From assembly GCA_013397455.1 (NCBI GenBank), contig VYZB01000122.1:1932783-1996782 (forward strand): a stretch of 64,000 nt of DNA, in the 5' to 3' direction. This document shows positions 46,753-58,606 of the stretch, piece by piece (position 1 is the stretch's first letter; every line of letters begins with the position of its first letter). Below the pieces are notes generated by a model. It did no database searches. It was not told the DNA's origin and saw only the letters and a program-made list of their open reading frames with translations. Both the position numbers and the translations under genes were made by a program. This DNA comes from Crotophaga sulcirostris. Taxonomy: Eukaryota; Chordata; Aves; Cuculiformes; Crotophagidae.

Positions 46753-49700
46753 TGCTATTATGTTGGAGTGCACCAGTTAGTGGTTCAAGCAGTTTACCTT
46801 GGTTAAATAAGCTATAACTGATGCTTTAAGTAGATCTTGGGAAGTAGCACTATGTTTTGGAGCTCAGCAGAATTATGGACCTCAAGTTACAAGTTATAAG
46901 ATACATCAGGGCACTCTGAAATTGATGCTCAGTGGAGGCTAGGAATCAGCAGTCCCATGTCTCAACTGGACTCTTCTGGTCAGAGGCAGTGGCACCAGCC
47001 TGGTGGCTCCAGTGACCTTAGAGCTGTGCAGGATTTCATTCAGAGTTTGTTAAGGTTAGACAGTTTTTTAATGCTATCTGAGGGTGAGTGTGGGTGAAAT
47101 GAAACAGTTCTTTCTTATTATTGTCATGGTTTGTCAAGGAAATAATCCAGATTTTCAGTTTGAACCTATGTGAACTGAGGTTTGTGAAAGAACTGCGTGC
47201 TAGTACTTGTTGATGCACTCATTGCATCAGTTTAATCAGATCAACTTTAGCCCCTCTCCTAATCTCACAGGTGAGTATTGTGCCACAGCCTCCAAGCTGG
47301 TACTTGATACTTGCTGGTGAGTCATCCATTGCAGCCTCGTACTGCCAGGTTTAACATCCAGCTGTCTGTCCTTGACTCTATGGTCCATTTTCTGGAATTG
47401 AGCTGGCTCAGGCAGGATTGGACTTGAACGTGATTATACTCAGTTTTCAGGTCAATTCCTGTAATGCAGAAGTGCCTTTAAAGTTCTTTCCTTTTCTATA
47501 AACGCTTTGTACTCTTTTGTAGTTCTAGGTCCTAAGCTAAGTACTATTTGAAGCAATTTTAAACAAAGAACACCTTGATCCTGGTCACTTTTTCTGGTAA
47601 CATGCTTTACAGTATCTTTCATCAGTACACTTACCCCCGGTGAATGTTTAGAATGGTAAGATATTATCATTGCTTCATGGTTTTGTAGCCAGGTTCATGT
47701 AGTCTTACTGTATTACAGAAAATGTAAACAGAGACCTACCTTACACTTGTAACTCTTCTACTTGGGTGAGAGTGAGAGGAATACTGAGAAAATTGGTAAT
47801 GCCATAAATATCTTAATTTAGAGATTATACAGCCTCCAAGATACGAATACATTTTGCAAGATAATAAATAAGCTTTTCCTCTGTAATAAATTTTGGGCTG
47901 AAATGTCTGAATTTTTCCATTACAACTCCATAAATAACTAACCCAAGTTATAAATAATAAAATCAAGTAAGTACATTTCCATATGATGACATTGATTTTA
48001 GTGGCTTTTTGACATTAAGCAGCTGTGTGAATTAAAAATGAAGTGCTTGCACTCCACTATTCCTTGCTTTCTTGTCAAGTTTTTGTGTGCTTTTTAGGTG
48101 AAACCAACAAACTAGTAATTTGCTTGTAAAACAGATAATAAGAGTATGTACTTTGAGAAGAGATTTTTTTAAAAACAAAAGTGTTTCTGCTTTAGAGCAA
48201 TAGTACCTAACATGATTAAAAGCCCACGGAAGTTAAAAGAAAGACTTTCCCAGATTTTTGGTGAGTCCTTTGTGTTGATGGTTAATCTGTGCAGGAATGA
48301 AAAGAATGAAATGATTCTTTCCTCAATATTACATAAAATGAGGACTGAACATTAAAATGCATGGTGTTATCTCAGTAAATCTTTGCTCAAGTGTCACATA
48401 CACTTCCTTGTCAACAAGCTGATGGGACACATGACACAATGTTTAAATGGTGCCATGCAACCTTAAGCAGTACTCAGAACTGCATTTCCTGTTCCTCATT
48501 ATACTTTAATTAAATATGGATGGACAGTTTGTTTACACCAAGCTTTTCTTCTGTTAAAAATAAGGCTAGTTTATTATTATTGTTAGTGAATTAGCTGGAG
48601 CAGCAAGTTGGTGATTAGTGTCAATTTCTCTTGAGACCTGAAAAACTTGACATAAATAAATTAATTTTTAATTTTCAGTTGAGCTGTTTTCTCTGGCTGC
48701 AATAGACTCCATTTTCTTTAGCTAAAACTAGACGAATATTCCAAAACATTTTACCATATGTACCTTATGTACTAATGAACCTTATGTGTATCGTAATGAG
48801 GTGTGTGAACTGTGCTATATAGACAGTGCATAAGAAATGAAAAAAAACTGCAAACATTATGCAATGCATATTTTTAGGTACAAGTCTGGGCCCAGGAACA
48901 CTGCTTTTGATGTTGTCTTAATTGCCCTCCTTTCTCCTGGTTACGCTGCATTTTTTTTTCCTTCTCTGACCACCTAACACATTCCTAAATTTTATGAGCT
49001 TTGTAGCTTAGTTCTTAAATTACTGAAAGAATGGAATAAAAAGAAAAAAACTAAAATATATTACAGAAAATACAATTGTACTAGTAATTGGAATTGCCTG
49101 TCCTATTTTTTTCTCCTACCTTTTCGTCACAATTTTTCAGGAAATAGATTCTCATCTCAGTACCATGATTTAAGTGGCAGCACAGAATAACTTGAAATAC
49201 ATGAAAAACACAGAAATCCAAAGCAAACAAGATTAATCTCTAAAAACAATACAAATGTTACTTTTTCTATCCTTAATTTTATGAACAGATGAAAGGAGTG
49301 GTCAGACTAAGAGTAGTTTATAATACGGAATATTTTTCAGTTTCCTCTAGGATTACATTCCAGACATTTTATGTGGAAGTGTATGTATTGATTGTGGCTA
49401 ATTAAACATCTTGTTCCATGTTACAAAATGCACAGTAAATCGTGAAAGGAAGAAGACACTGAAACCCCACTTTCAGCTTTGTTAAAGAATTATTTTCTCA
49501 GCTAGCAAGCGAAACACTGTGCATCAGCCGTAAATCTTGTAGTCATCAATAAAGTCACTTGAACAAGAAACAGTTGCCCATCCTCCTCAGAAAAGCTTCT
49601 AAGCTATAGAAGAAGCCAAAGAAGAATAGCTTCTAACAAACTAAGTCAACTTTACAGTTTAGTCTTCTCTCTTAAGTAATGACCTAATTCCTAGGGAGCT

Positions 49701-50000
49701 AGTTTTCTGACACTAGCAGACTCCTTAGATGTCAGAGATGTGCTGTTAGCTGGCATTCCAGGGACCAGAGTTTTCTAACCAAGCAGACAGAAGAAAATAT
49801 CTTTTCTAATATAAGAAGGTATTTTAAACCTTCTTGTAAGAAGCAAAAGAAAAATAAGAATATGGGAGGGATTTATCATGCTTGTTTTGGGTTTTTTTAA
49901 GAAAAGAAAGTAAATGGTAGAAGAGTAAAGAATTTATTAGAAAGGAAGGATGTATTTTGGAGAAATGGAAAGGAAGATATTGATAAGTTGGTTTCTCTAT

Positions 50001-50690
50001 GTAGAATCGTATACTGATGTTGATTAGAAGAGACCTGTGATGAACATCAGAATACTCACTCAAAGAAGGGTAAACTAAAGTGAGGTTGCTTGTAACACCC
50101 TTGTCTAGTCAAGGTCTGAGTATCTCCAAGGATGGAGATTCCACAGCCTCTCTGCTGTGAACTGTGCCAGTGTGTGACTAACCTCATGGTGATAAAGTGT
50201 CTTAATCAGTTGTCTCAGACTCTCCTTGGATGCCATACTCCAGCTCCCTGCTCATCTTGGTGACCATCTACTGGACTTGTTTCAGGATTTCAATGTCTCT
50301 CTTGCCCTAGAGATCTCCAAAACAGACTTGGTACTCAAGATGTGGTCTTACAAGTGTTGAATAGAAGGGAGTATTCCCTTCCCTTCACCTGCTGACGGCA
50401 CTGTTCCTAACATAGCCCCCTTCAACACAACAGCAAGCTGCTTACTCACATTCAACTTGTGGACTTCGCTTTCATGCAGAGCACTTCCTTAGCCAGTGGG
50501 TGCTCATCTTGTGGTTATTCTCTCTTGGCTGCAGGATTTTTGTTCTGCTGTTGGTTTATTGCTGCTGAGCTTCTTGAGACTCCTTGTCAGGACTTTTCTC
50601 CAGTTTTGAGGCCTTCCCAAAGAGCAGCTCTGCTGTCCAGGCTATTGATTATTATCCTGAGCTTAATATTATTGACGAATGAAGCCACTG
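50001..50690 (-). mobile_element. Old CR1 LINE, minus strand
   Basis: Antisense CR1 of about 690 bp. The left border carries gtagaatcgta (50001-50011), the degraded complement of the octamer tail. Next come the 3' UTR complement (ccaaggatggagattccacagcctc near 50126-50150), the complement of the ORF2 C-terminus (atttcaatgtctctcttgcc near 50286-50305; ctcaagatgtggtcttac near 50334-50351), and the region toward the catalytic domain up to about 50690. All frames are broken. Diverged, 5' truncated. The 81-codon plus frame at 50459-50704 is antisense noise. Confidence 0.85.
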
Positions 50691-51869
50691 ACCAATATGA
50701 TTGATGCCTTGTGGTTAGCTGGATGCTCAGTTACTTCGGCTGTTTTAGCCCTTTAACTTTGGGCCTTGCATATTGGAAATATTTCTGTCATTTACTCTGG
50801 ATGATGGACTGAAAAAAAACCCCAAACAAGAAAAAAAAAATAAACAAAATTTCCCCAAAACCCTCTAAACTCTCAACCACTTCGTGTTTACCATTCTGCA
50901 TTAAGCTTCCTCTGTGGAAATCTATGTCTTTCTGTGGGTGTCTTTTTCCTGCCCATCAAAGTAGAGATGTTAAACCCAGAAGAAATGATGGTTGTTACTT
51001 AGATAACTCAGCTGTTACTTAAGGGAATTCAAGGCAAGTATGATAAAGCTATGCAGAATTTGAATTGGAAGCAGGAAAAATTCATAACTACTTACTCTGG
51101 GGTACGCTATATCCTTTTCCACAGTATTCCACTTGGGATTCATACTGGAGAAACAAATCGGATATTCTGAGCCCTGCCTGCAAGGAGATTTATGCATGTG
51201 AACAGTTACTTGCAATACATGGTGCAAAATAAGTGGGGATTTTTTGGGGGAGAGTAGTTGTGGTGGAGGGCTTTTTTGTCAGTAAGCACTCAAAGTCCTG
51301 GGGCTATCTGCACCCCTTCCAATTGGATTCTTCATCCATAAGTCATGTTTGCTTTGGTTGGCTTACAGAGTATGCTGCCCTTTGGAGACTGGCACGGGAA
51401 CTCAGTGGCTCTGATGGCTTCTACCAGGCTCTTTGCTTCATTTAGGAGAGAAGGAACAGAGTAATTCTTTTGTGGTAGAGTGTTAAGATTTTGATCATCT
51501 GGTAGTGCTTTTCCTTCCCTGTCCTGACAACCATTTGCTTCAAGCAAACTAAAGTGGGTTGCCTCCCACCTTTTGTTCAAACTGCTCATGCTAATCTGCC
51601 TGACTGCTTCTTGCTGGCTAGAGGATGCTCACAGGAACCTCACAGCTGACAGTGGCATGGTACGGCTGACATCAATCTTCATGTTCTGAATGAAAGGAAT
51701 CCTGGATGTCTAGCCACTGGTAGGTGCTCTCACTTCTCTTTTAGGTCCATTAGCTGTTGCACTGGTTACATCAATAACTGTGCCTCTCTTGCTGGAGCTG
51801 TTAATATGTGAGTTAGTGAAATAAATTAGGTGTGGCAACATAGGGTACAGGCTCAGTTCTCACTGCAGT
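50691..51869. other. Unique non-coding DNA
   Basis: Includes an A/C-rich patch at about 50812-50880. No gene or repeat recognised; frames of 70-85 codons at 51015-51589 lie on both strands with no motif. Confidence 0.6.
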
Positions 51870-52720
51870 ACTGATGCGACTTCAAGGTGGAAGACTATCC
51901 ACCCAGGGAGTTTGTATGCAACAACTAGGGTGTATTATTAATTTCATATTTTATTTTCAGCAGCTTTCTGCTTTAGGTAAACACTCAGATGCTGCAAATG
52001 CAGGCATATTTAGCAACATCAGTTACAAACAACTTACGCTGAGGCTAGCAAGGAACCAAACAGCACAAGATTTTGGTCTTGTTTGCATAGGGTTAGTGCA
52101 GATTGAATGCGTGTGACTTCATATTAGATTAGGTACTTCTGAGTAGTTTGTGCTGTTGCATGCATCTCCTCCACAGTAAGCTGACTTATTTCAAATTAGT
52201 TAAATACCTTTTTGAAGAAAGGTAAACTACTGCTGAAAAGGCGCTTGATCTGCAGAAGGTCCGTCATACTGAGAATTAGTCAAATATGCAGCCATTCCAA
52301 AATAAAGCTGTTTGGAAAGGGTCGTACCTTTACTTCAAATAGTGCATTCAAGAGAATAGGTGAAGTGTCTGTGTCACTGTGTGTGCACCTTTGAAGTAAG
52401 CCCAAAGCAGCCCAATTTGTAAATGTTTATTTTCTCCCAGGAAGAGGTAACTTGTCAACTAGCCTTCCCACTGTCCCTTTTGAACTGTACTGTAATTGCC
52501 CCCAACAGGGCAGCGGGAGATTTGTGTTGCATAGAATGCTGTTTAGGTTATTGCACAGGAAGCGATGTAGTAATCGGCACACATGAAGAGGAAGCTGCCG
52601 CTGAAGCATTTGTACTCAAGTAATCCTGCACCCGCAAATCTGATTTATACTAACCTCGATGCCAGCAGGCTTCAATTGTGAGAGTTTTTCCCAAACCACT
52701 GTGCAGCACAGCTAAGAAAG
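51870..52720. promoter_or_regulatory. Candidate conserved non-coding block
   Basis: This stretch differs from its surroundings in balanced composition and surviving CpG: about six CpGs fall between 52500 and 52680 (cagcgggag, aagcgatg, atcggc, gccgctg, cccgcaa, ctcgatg) in a CpG-poor region. No transposon is recognised and the frames on both strands (66 and 60 codons at 52423-52623) contradict each other. The pattern is like that of vertebrate developmental enhancers embedded in gene deserts. Conservation cannot be judged from one sequence, so this is an inference. Confidence 0.3.
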
Positions 52721-55300
52721 GACTGACCTATTCTAAAGCACATGAGCAGATAAGGGATATGAGTAAACCTCATAACTGCAAAGCCAGCAACGTTATCACA
52801 CTGTGTCTGAGCTCTGCTTGTACATTTATGCTTCTGTTTGTTTTGACTTGACTTTCTGTGGAACTAATGATGGTTATATGGTATCATACTGTTCCCTTAG
52901 TAAGGGTTATGATCAGGGCTGAAACTAAATAAATAAAATATATCTATTGCATCCCCACCTAGTAAATGCAATAGTGCCTTAGTCAAGAGGGCATCAAATA
53001 GATGACTGCGTCCTGTCCCAATAAGGCAGATGTGGTATCAGCTAGCAAGGTACGGTTATTCACCATTTAATGTGCTTGAGTGCAGTCTTGGCAGACTGAT
53101 TTGAGATATTGATAACATGCTTTTTTTTTTTTCCTTTCTTAAAAATTCTATAAAGTAAAACTGTAATTTCTCATATTTGAATGTAGTCTTAGCTTAAAAT
53201 TTAATCCTTTGTGTTCAAGTGCGTTATGCCTGAGGATTGCTAATGATCATAGCAGGCAGAGTCTCTGCAGTATGTCTACTGTAAAATTTGTGGTCTCAAT
53301 CCTGAAAATATTTTTATTGCAGCCAGTGTTATTCTAGTCAACATTAATTTACCAATACAACATCAACTGGAAAAAAATACTTTAAGGTCTTTTTTCTTAA
53401 CTTACACTAAAACAGCACTAGCACCTTTCCACCCCTCAGAAAAACCATTGTACATTCAGTTCTATTCAGTGGTGTTTTATTTGTATTATAATTTACTTTG
53501 CCCGATTTGAAGATTGACTGTTTTACTGGGCATGGCTTCACAGAAAACAGTGCTGCTTGTATGTAGCAAATTGGTAAATATCATAGAATAGGTATGACTC
53601 ATAAACATTTTAAAAGCTAGTTTCAATCAAGTAGTACTTGATGAGATACTAGAAATGATGTAGTATAGACCTTCAGAATCAAAGAATACCCAGGCCCTTT
53701 GTAGCTTGCCCAAGTTTTATTTTTAAAGAGAATCTAAGTCCGGTATAATTATAGTCATCCTTCAGAAAACATTATTATAAGTGCAATGTAACTGAGCTGG
53801 CCAAGGCTTTGAAGTGCATCTGCCTAGATGTTCACTCATTAACTGAGTCCCCAGAGACAACGACCAAAATGGCTTTTAACCTCTGAAGAGATGACTTTTA
53901 TTAGAATATTGTTTAGAAAGAAGTTAGTTTTTAAATAGAGGGGAAAAAGGTGAATAGGTGGGACAGATTAGAAATAAGAAGTCATAGATAACTCTCCCCT
54001 TGCCTGCTGTGCAGATGAATCCTTGCTTTCAGGCTTTGTTTCTGTGAGCTTGGCGGGGGCGTGGATTACAGCATATTTTCAAGAGTCTCCATAACACTTA
54101 AAAAGATTTCTTTGGTTTTTGTTCTACGTTCAGGGATCTCAGATGTGTCACAACTCTTCTTTGGCAGTCCCTGGTTGCTTACTGTAATGCTTTACCTGTT
54201 TTCTTTTTTCTGTAAGCTGTCCCTTGGAGCCTGGAGACCACTTTCCCTGAATAGAGACCATTATATCCTAAAAAATGAGCTACTTCCCCTTTTCTCTGCT
54301 GGGTTTCCCTGAGAAAAGTCACATTTTTAAATTAATATGTAAAATGACTGAAAACAAACAATTAAATCATTTATATCATAGTAAAATTATTAGAATTTGA
54401 AGTTTCTTTAATACAGTATTGTGTTGTAAAGTGCTTGGTTTTATTAAATTAAAGTAATAGAACATACATTAAAATATAGTATCAGTAGGGTTTGAGTTGT
54501 TTAATTTTCGACTGACACACAAATAAATGGCTGTAATATTTGTCTTCTCTGATAAATACTCTGCACCAGACTTTCAAATCTGGGGTTTTTTTTGGTCAGT
54601 TTAGGTGAACTGGGGTTTATTTCTTTTTTGTGTTTTTTCTTCAAAGCACTTGTGTCTCTGTTCAGGGTTGCACTGATAGACCCCGGTAGCCAGACAGACA
54701 AGTTCACTCATGTTCCTTCTCGTAACTGATTTCAAAGCAAAAAAAATTACTTATGTTTGCTGTTCAAATATATTATCCCCAAATTTTCACGTGGCTTTTG
54801 TTCCAATATAAATCCACTATTTTATTGTCTAGATGCATGTGATTCCTTGTTGCACTGAAATCAGTATGTTTGGTTTTGAATAGTGCTTCTCTCAGCTCAT
54901 GCAAATCTAGTGATTTTTGGGCTACCTTTGTCATGAAAAAGATCACTTTCACTGAAACCAATGCTAGCTGAAAATCAAGCAGACTTTCCACCATGGTCTT
55001 CTCCTTTGCTTATCTCTATCGTATATTTTCTTCTAGATTATTTTGGTATCATCTTTACTGCTTTTGTTACTGTTTACCTTTCCAAAGTGTTTAAATTCAT
55101 TGGCTTTTATCTGTGATGCATGTGTTACCAGCATTGTTACTTACAATGCGATGTGATTTGCACACATCTGACACCAACTTGTACATTTGTAGGCAGTATC
55201 ATTCCAGGTTCAGCTATTTCTGCATTAGATTTAATGTACTTTTTTTCTGAACAGCACGTTTGCAACACAAATCTGGAAGGTTATTAGGAATGACAAAGAA
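52721..55300. other. Unique AT-rich non-coding DNA
   Basis: T12 run at 53121-53132; otherwise no recognised repeat, RNA or gene. Frames of 68-83 codons carry no motif. Confidence 0.6.
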
Positions 55301-56472
55301 CATAGAACCATAGAATGGTTTGATTTGGAAGGAAGGGATCTTAAAGATCATCCAGTTTCAACCCTCCTGCCATGGGCAGGGACCCCTCCCACCAACCCAG
55401 GCTGCTCAAGGCCCCATCCAACCTGGCCTTGAACACCTCCAGGGAGGGGGCACCTACAACTTCCTTGGGTAACCTGTGCCAGGGCCTCACCACCCTCAGC
55501 ATGAAGAATTTCTTCATAATGTCTAATCTAAATCTTTCCCCCTTCCAGTTTAAAGCCATTCCCCCTTGTCCTATCACTACTTGCCCTTGTAAAAAGTCTC
55601 TCCCCAGCTTTACAGTAGGTCCCCTTTAGGTACTGGAAGGCTGCTATGAGGTCCCCCCAGAGCCTTCTTTTCTCCAGGCTGAGCAAGCCCAACTCTCTTA
55701 GTCTGTCCTCATAGCAGAGGTGCTCCAGCCCTCTGATCATCTTTGTAGCCTCCTCTGGACCCGTTCCAACAGTTTCATATCGTTCTTCTGTTGGAGATTC
55801 CAGAACTGGATGCAGTATTCCAGATGGAGATTCACAAGAGAAAAGTAGAGAGGGAAAGTCACCTCCTTTGCCCTGCTGGCCATACTGCTTTTGATGCAGC
55901 CCAAGATACGTTTGGCCTTTTGGGCTGTAAGCGTGCATTGCTGACTCGTATTGAGCTTCACATCAACCAACACCCCCCAAGTGCTTTGCTGCAAGTCTGC
56001 TCTCAAGCATCTTGTCCCCTATTCTGTACTGAAATGGTGGATTGCCCTGACTCAGGTGTAGGACCTTGCACCTGGCCTTGTTGAACCTCATGAGGTTAAC
56101 ACAGGCCCGCTTCTCCAGCTTGTCCAAGTCCCTCTGGATGACATCCCGTCCTTCTGCTTGGTGTCATCCACAAAGTTGCTGGGGATGCACTTGATGCCGC
56201 TGTCTATATCATCAATGAAAATATTAAATAACACTGGGCCCAGTATGGATCCCTGAGTGACACCACTTGTCATGAATCTCCATCTGGACATCGAGCTGTT
56301 GACCACTACTTTCTGAATGCAACCGTTCAACCAATTCCTTATCCACCAAACAGTCCACACATCAAATTCATATCTCTTCAGTTTAGAGAAAAGGGTGTGG
56401 TGCCGGACTGTGCCAACGGCTTTACAGAAGTCCAGATAGATGACATCCATTGCCTTTCTGGTGTCCACTGAT
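55301..56472 (-). mobile_element. CR1 LINE, 5' truncated, minus strand
   Basis: About 1.17 kb CR1 of a different subfamily from the 14767-16265 copy. The left border has two octamer tail units in antisense (catagaaccatagaat, 55301-55316). The 3' UTR complement includes atgggcagggacccctccca (55373-55392), and ORF2 is readable from about 55540 to 56472. The 5' truncation lies just upstream of motif A. Frames are broken but sections remain long. Neighbouring sequence on both sides is unique. Confidence 0.95.
55540..56472 (-). pseudogene. CR1 ORF2 reverse transcriptase pseudogene
   Basis: Reads from the right as [21 protein letters not shown] (motif A region, with the usual AFD aspartate changed: KAVGTV), then [21 protein letters not shown] (motif B and following) and NFVDDTK, where the catalytic Asp-Asp pair is kept (about 56150-56175). 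A deletion of about 20 bp directly after DDTK shifts the frame. Further sections continue in other frames: [35 protein letters not shown] region at about 55840-55960 and [27 protein letters not shown] at about 55625-55710. Not functional. Confidence 0.88.
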
Positions 56473-58016
56473 AGTACAAATTTTAAATGATATTTCTTCT
56501 AAGCAAAATCTGATAAAATCTATGATAAATCAATTAATTGTAGTACTTAATTTTTAAGTTATGCTTTTAGAATAATATGAAGTTCAATCATAAATCTCAA
56601 GATGAGTTCTCAAAGATAATATTGAAAAATGTTTATTGAGGATTATCAAACATTGTGCATAAATTGCCTAAAATCTCTTGGAGTAAAAATAAGAGAGATC
56701 TGGTCAACCAGGCTTAAAAAAAATGTTTAATTAAAAGCCTTTAACAACAAGAACAACAAAAAAATCGAAAGCAAGGCCCTCAAGTCTGCTGTAGGTCTTC
56801 ATAATCTCTTTTTTTAAAATGTGTTTATGCTTCTTTTCATATGATCAGGGAGAGGATACTGTCACCAAGGAGTATTTATATAACCTAACAAAAGAAATGG
56901 AAAAACAGGTTAGAAAGACTGTGTTTGCCTTTCATTGTCCTTGTATTTGGGTAAGCTTGATAAAGTCATACCAAGCTGAGTCATAGTACTGCTTCTCTTT
57001 AAGGTTATTTAAGAAGGCTTTATGCTGCAAACTGAACTGGATGTAGCAAACAATATTTTTTTCTTAAAACTACTGCTGCATTTTCAATATTAATGGAATC
57101 TTAAGGTCAGTAAGTTTGATTTGAAGGTCTATCTGAGATTCAGGCAACTGAGCCTATGCACAGGCAATGTGGATGTTGGGGACTGGTGTTTTGTTTTTGA
57201 TTTTTTGCTTCTGAGTTAGCTCCATTCCTTTCACTTTTGTTCTTCCTCTTCATTGCTATTTGAAATACCACTGCCAGTTTAATGTCTTTTCATTTATCAA
57301 TGAAAGCACGTCACATTCAGGTATATAAATTTACTAGCATTGCTGGATGCACACAGGTATATAAGACATAGCATATTAACAGCTTATGTTTTCTAGTTGT
57401 GAGTCAAATGAAATGTGAGACAGCTTATGAAATATAAACACATTTGTTTTAATCATATTTGAATGATGGCAGGTTGACCATCTCATAGTGTTATATTTCT
57501 GTATCTAAAAAATGGTCATCTGTACCGATAGATCTGTATAATAGTACTTTAAATGATATAATCTTTCCCACTCTTATATCTAAGGATATATAAAACAATC
57601 TTGGGTATTCCACTTTTCAAACTACAGATCTTTTACTGGTATTATGTTTTTATGAAGATGTAAGAAAAGTGCCTTCAGGTGATATATGATATAATCTGAC
57701 TGGGTTTTGCAATGCATTTGTTTTTTTGTAACATGATTCTTCTAGTGTCCTGAGGGCTAAAAGTTCAAACATCACATTGGATCTGTGTGTAAATATATGT
57801 TTCAGAATAAAACATTCTCAACAGCAACAGGTCCCAACACAGTAAGGTTTCATGACCTAGATGATTTGCTTTGTAAGAGTACAGGGGAAAGTATGAGTTA
57901 TCTCTTAGAAAGCCGAGTCATGCTATACAGGGACATGCAAAGGCAATATTAACTTTCTGATTTATGTACACAAGAAATACACAGCTAGCAAAATCTAGAG
58001 GGACCTCATGCGATGC
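56473..58016. other. Unique AT-rich non-coding DNA
   Basis: No gene or repeat recognised between the CR1 and the LTR. Confidence 0.6.
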
Positions 58017-58606
58017 TGTTACGGTTTAACCATGGCTGGCAACTAGAGCACCACACAGTCACTCACTCTCCTCTTGTGGGATGAGGGAAAGAATCAGAAG
58101 TGTAAAAGTGAGAAAATTTATGGGTTGAGACAAAGTCAGTTTAATAGGTAAAGAAAAAGCTGTGAATGCAAACAAAGTGAAAAAGGAATTCATTCACTTC
58201 TGCCCATTGCCAGGCAGATGTTCATGCCATCTTCAGGAAAGCAAGGCTCCATCATGCATAATGATTTCTTGGGAAGATCAAACACCGTAGCTCTTACTCT
58301 CCTCGCGTTCCTCCTTCTCCCAGCTTTGAATGCTGAGCATGACATCATATAGTATGGAATATCCCTTTTGTCAGTTGAGGTCAGCTGTCCCAGCTGTGTC
58401 CCCTCTCGGTATGTTGTGCACCCCTTGCCTATTCACTGATGGGGCACTGTGAGAGGCAGAGAAGGCCTTGATGCTGTATAAGCACTTCTCAGCAGTAGTT
58501 AAAACATCCCAGTGTTATCAACACTATTTTCAGCACAAATGTGAAATGTAGCCCCATACTAGCTAATACAAAGAAATTTAACTCTCTTCCAGCTAAAACC
58601 AGCACA
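58017..58606 (-). mobile_element. Solo ERV LTR (ERVL-like avian type), minus orientation
   Basis: 590-bp LTR with TG at 58017 and CA at 58605-58606 in plus coordinates; transcriptional sense is minus. Landmarks: poly(A) signal complement tttaat at 58140-58145 beside gggttgaga at 58122-58130; U3 wording cttttgtcagttgaggtcagctgtcc at about 58366-58391; and the right end with ggccttgatgctgtataagcac (58466-58487) and gttatcaacactattttcagcac. The TATA position (58326-58331) reads ttgaat, so the box is mutated. Flanking pentamers gatgc and aatgt agree at 3 of 5 positions, at best a decayed target duplication. No internal viral genes are present, so this is a solo LTR left after recombination. Confidence 0.87.

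Larger units (their letters stand above)
40796..50000. other. Long non-coding stretch, mostly unique
   Basis: Nine kilobases without a gene I can support. An A-rich run is at 41476-41498, a T13 run at 41648-41660, and a G-quadruplex motif at 42233-42250 (listed). A GC-richer part at about 42640-43320 holds a 133-codon plus frame (42652-43053) with no domain. A 138-codon plus frame at 45482-45898 shows no motif or signal peptide. A possible tRNA-derived SINE fragment is near 46692-46752 (listed). The remainder is AT-rich. Confidence 0.55.
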
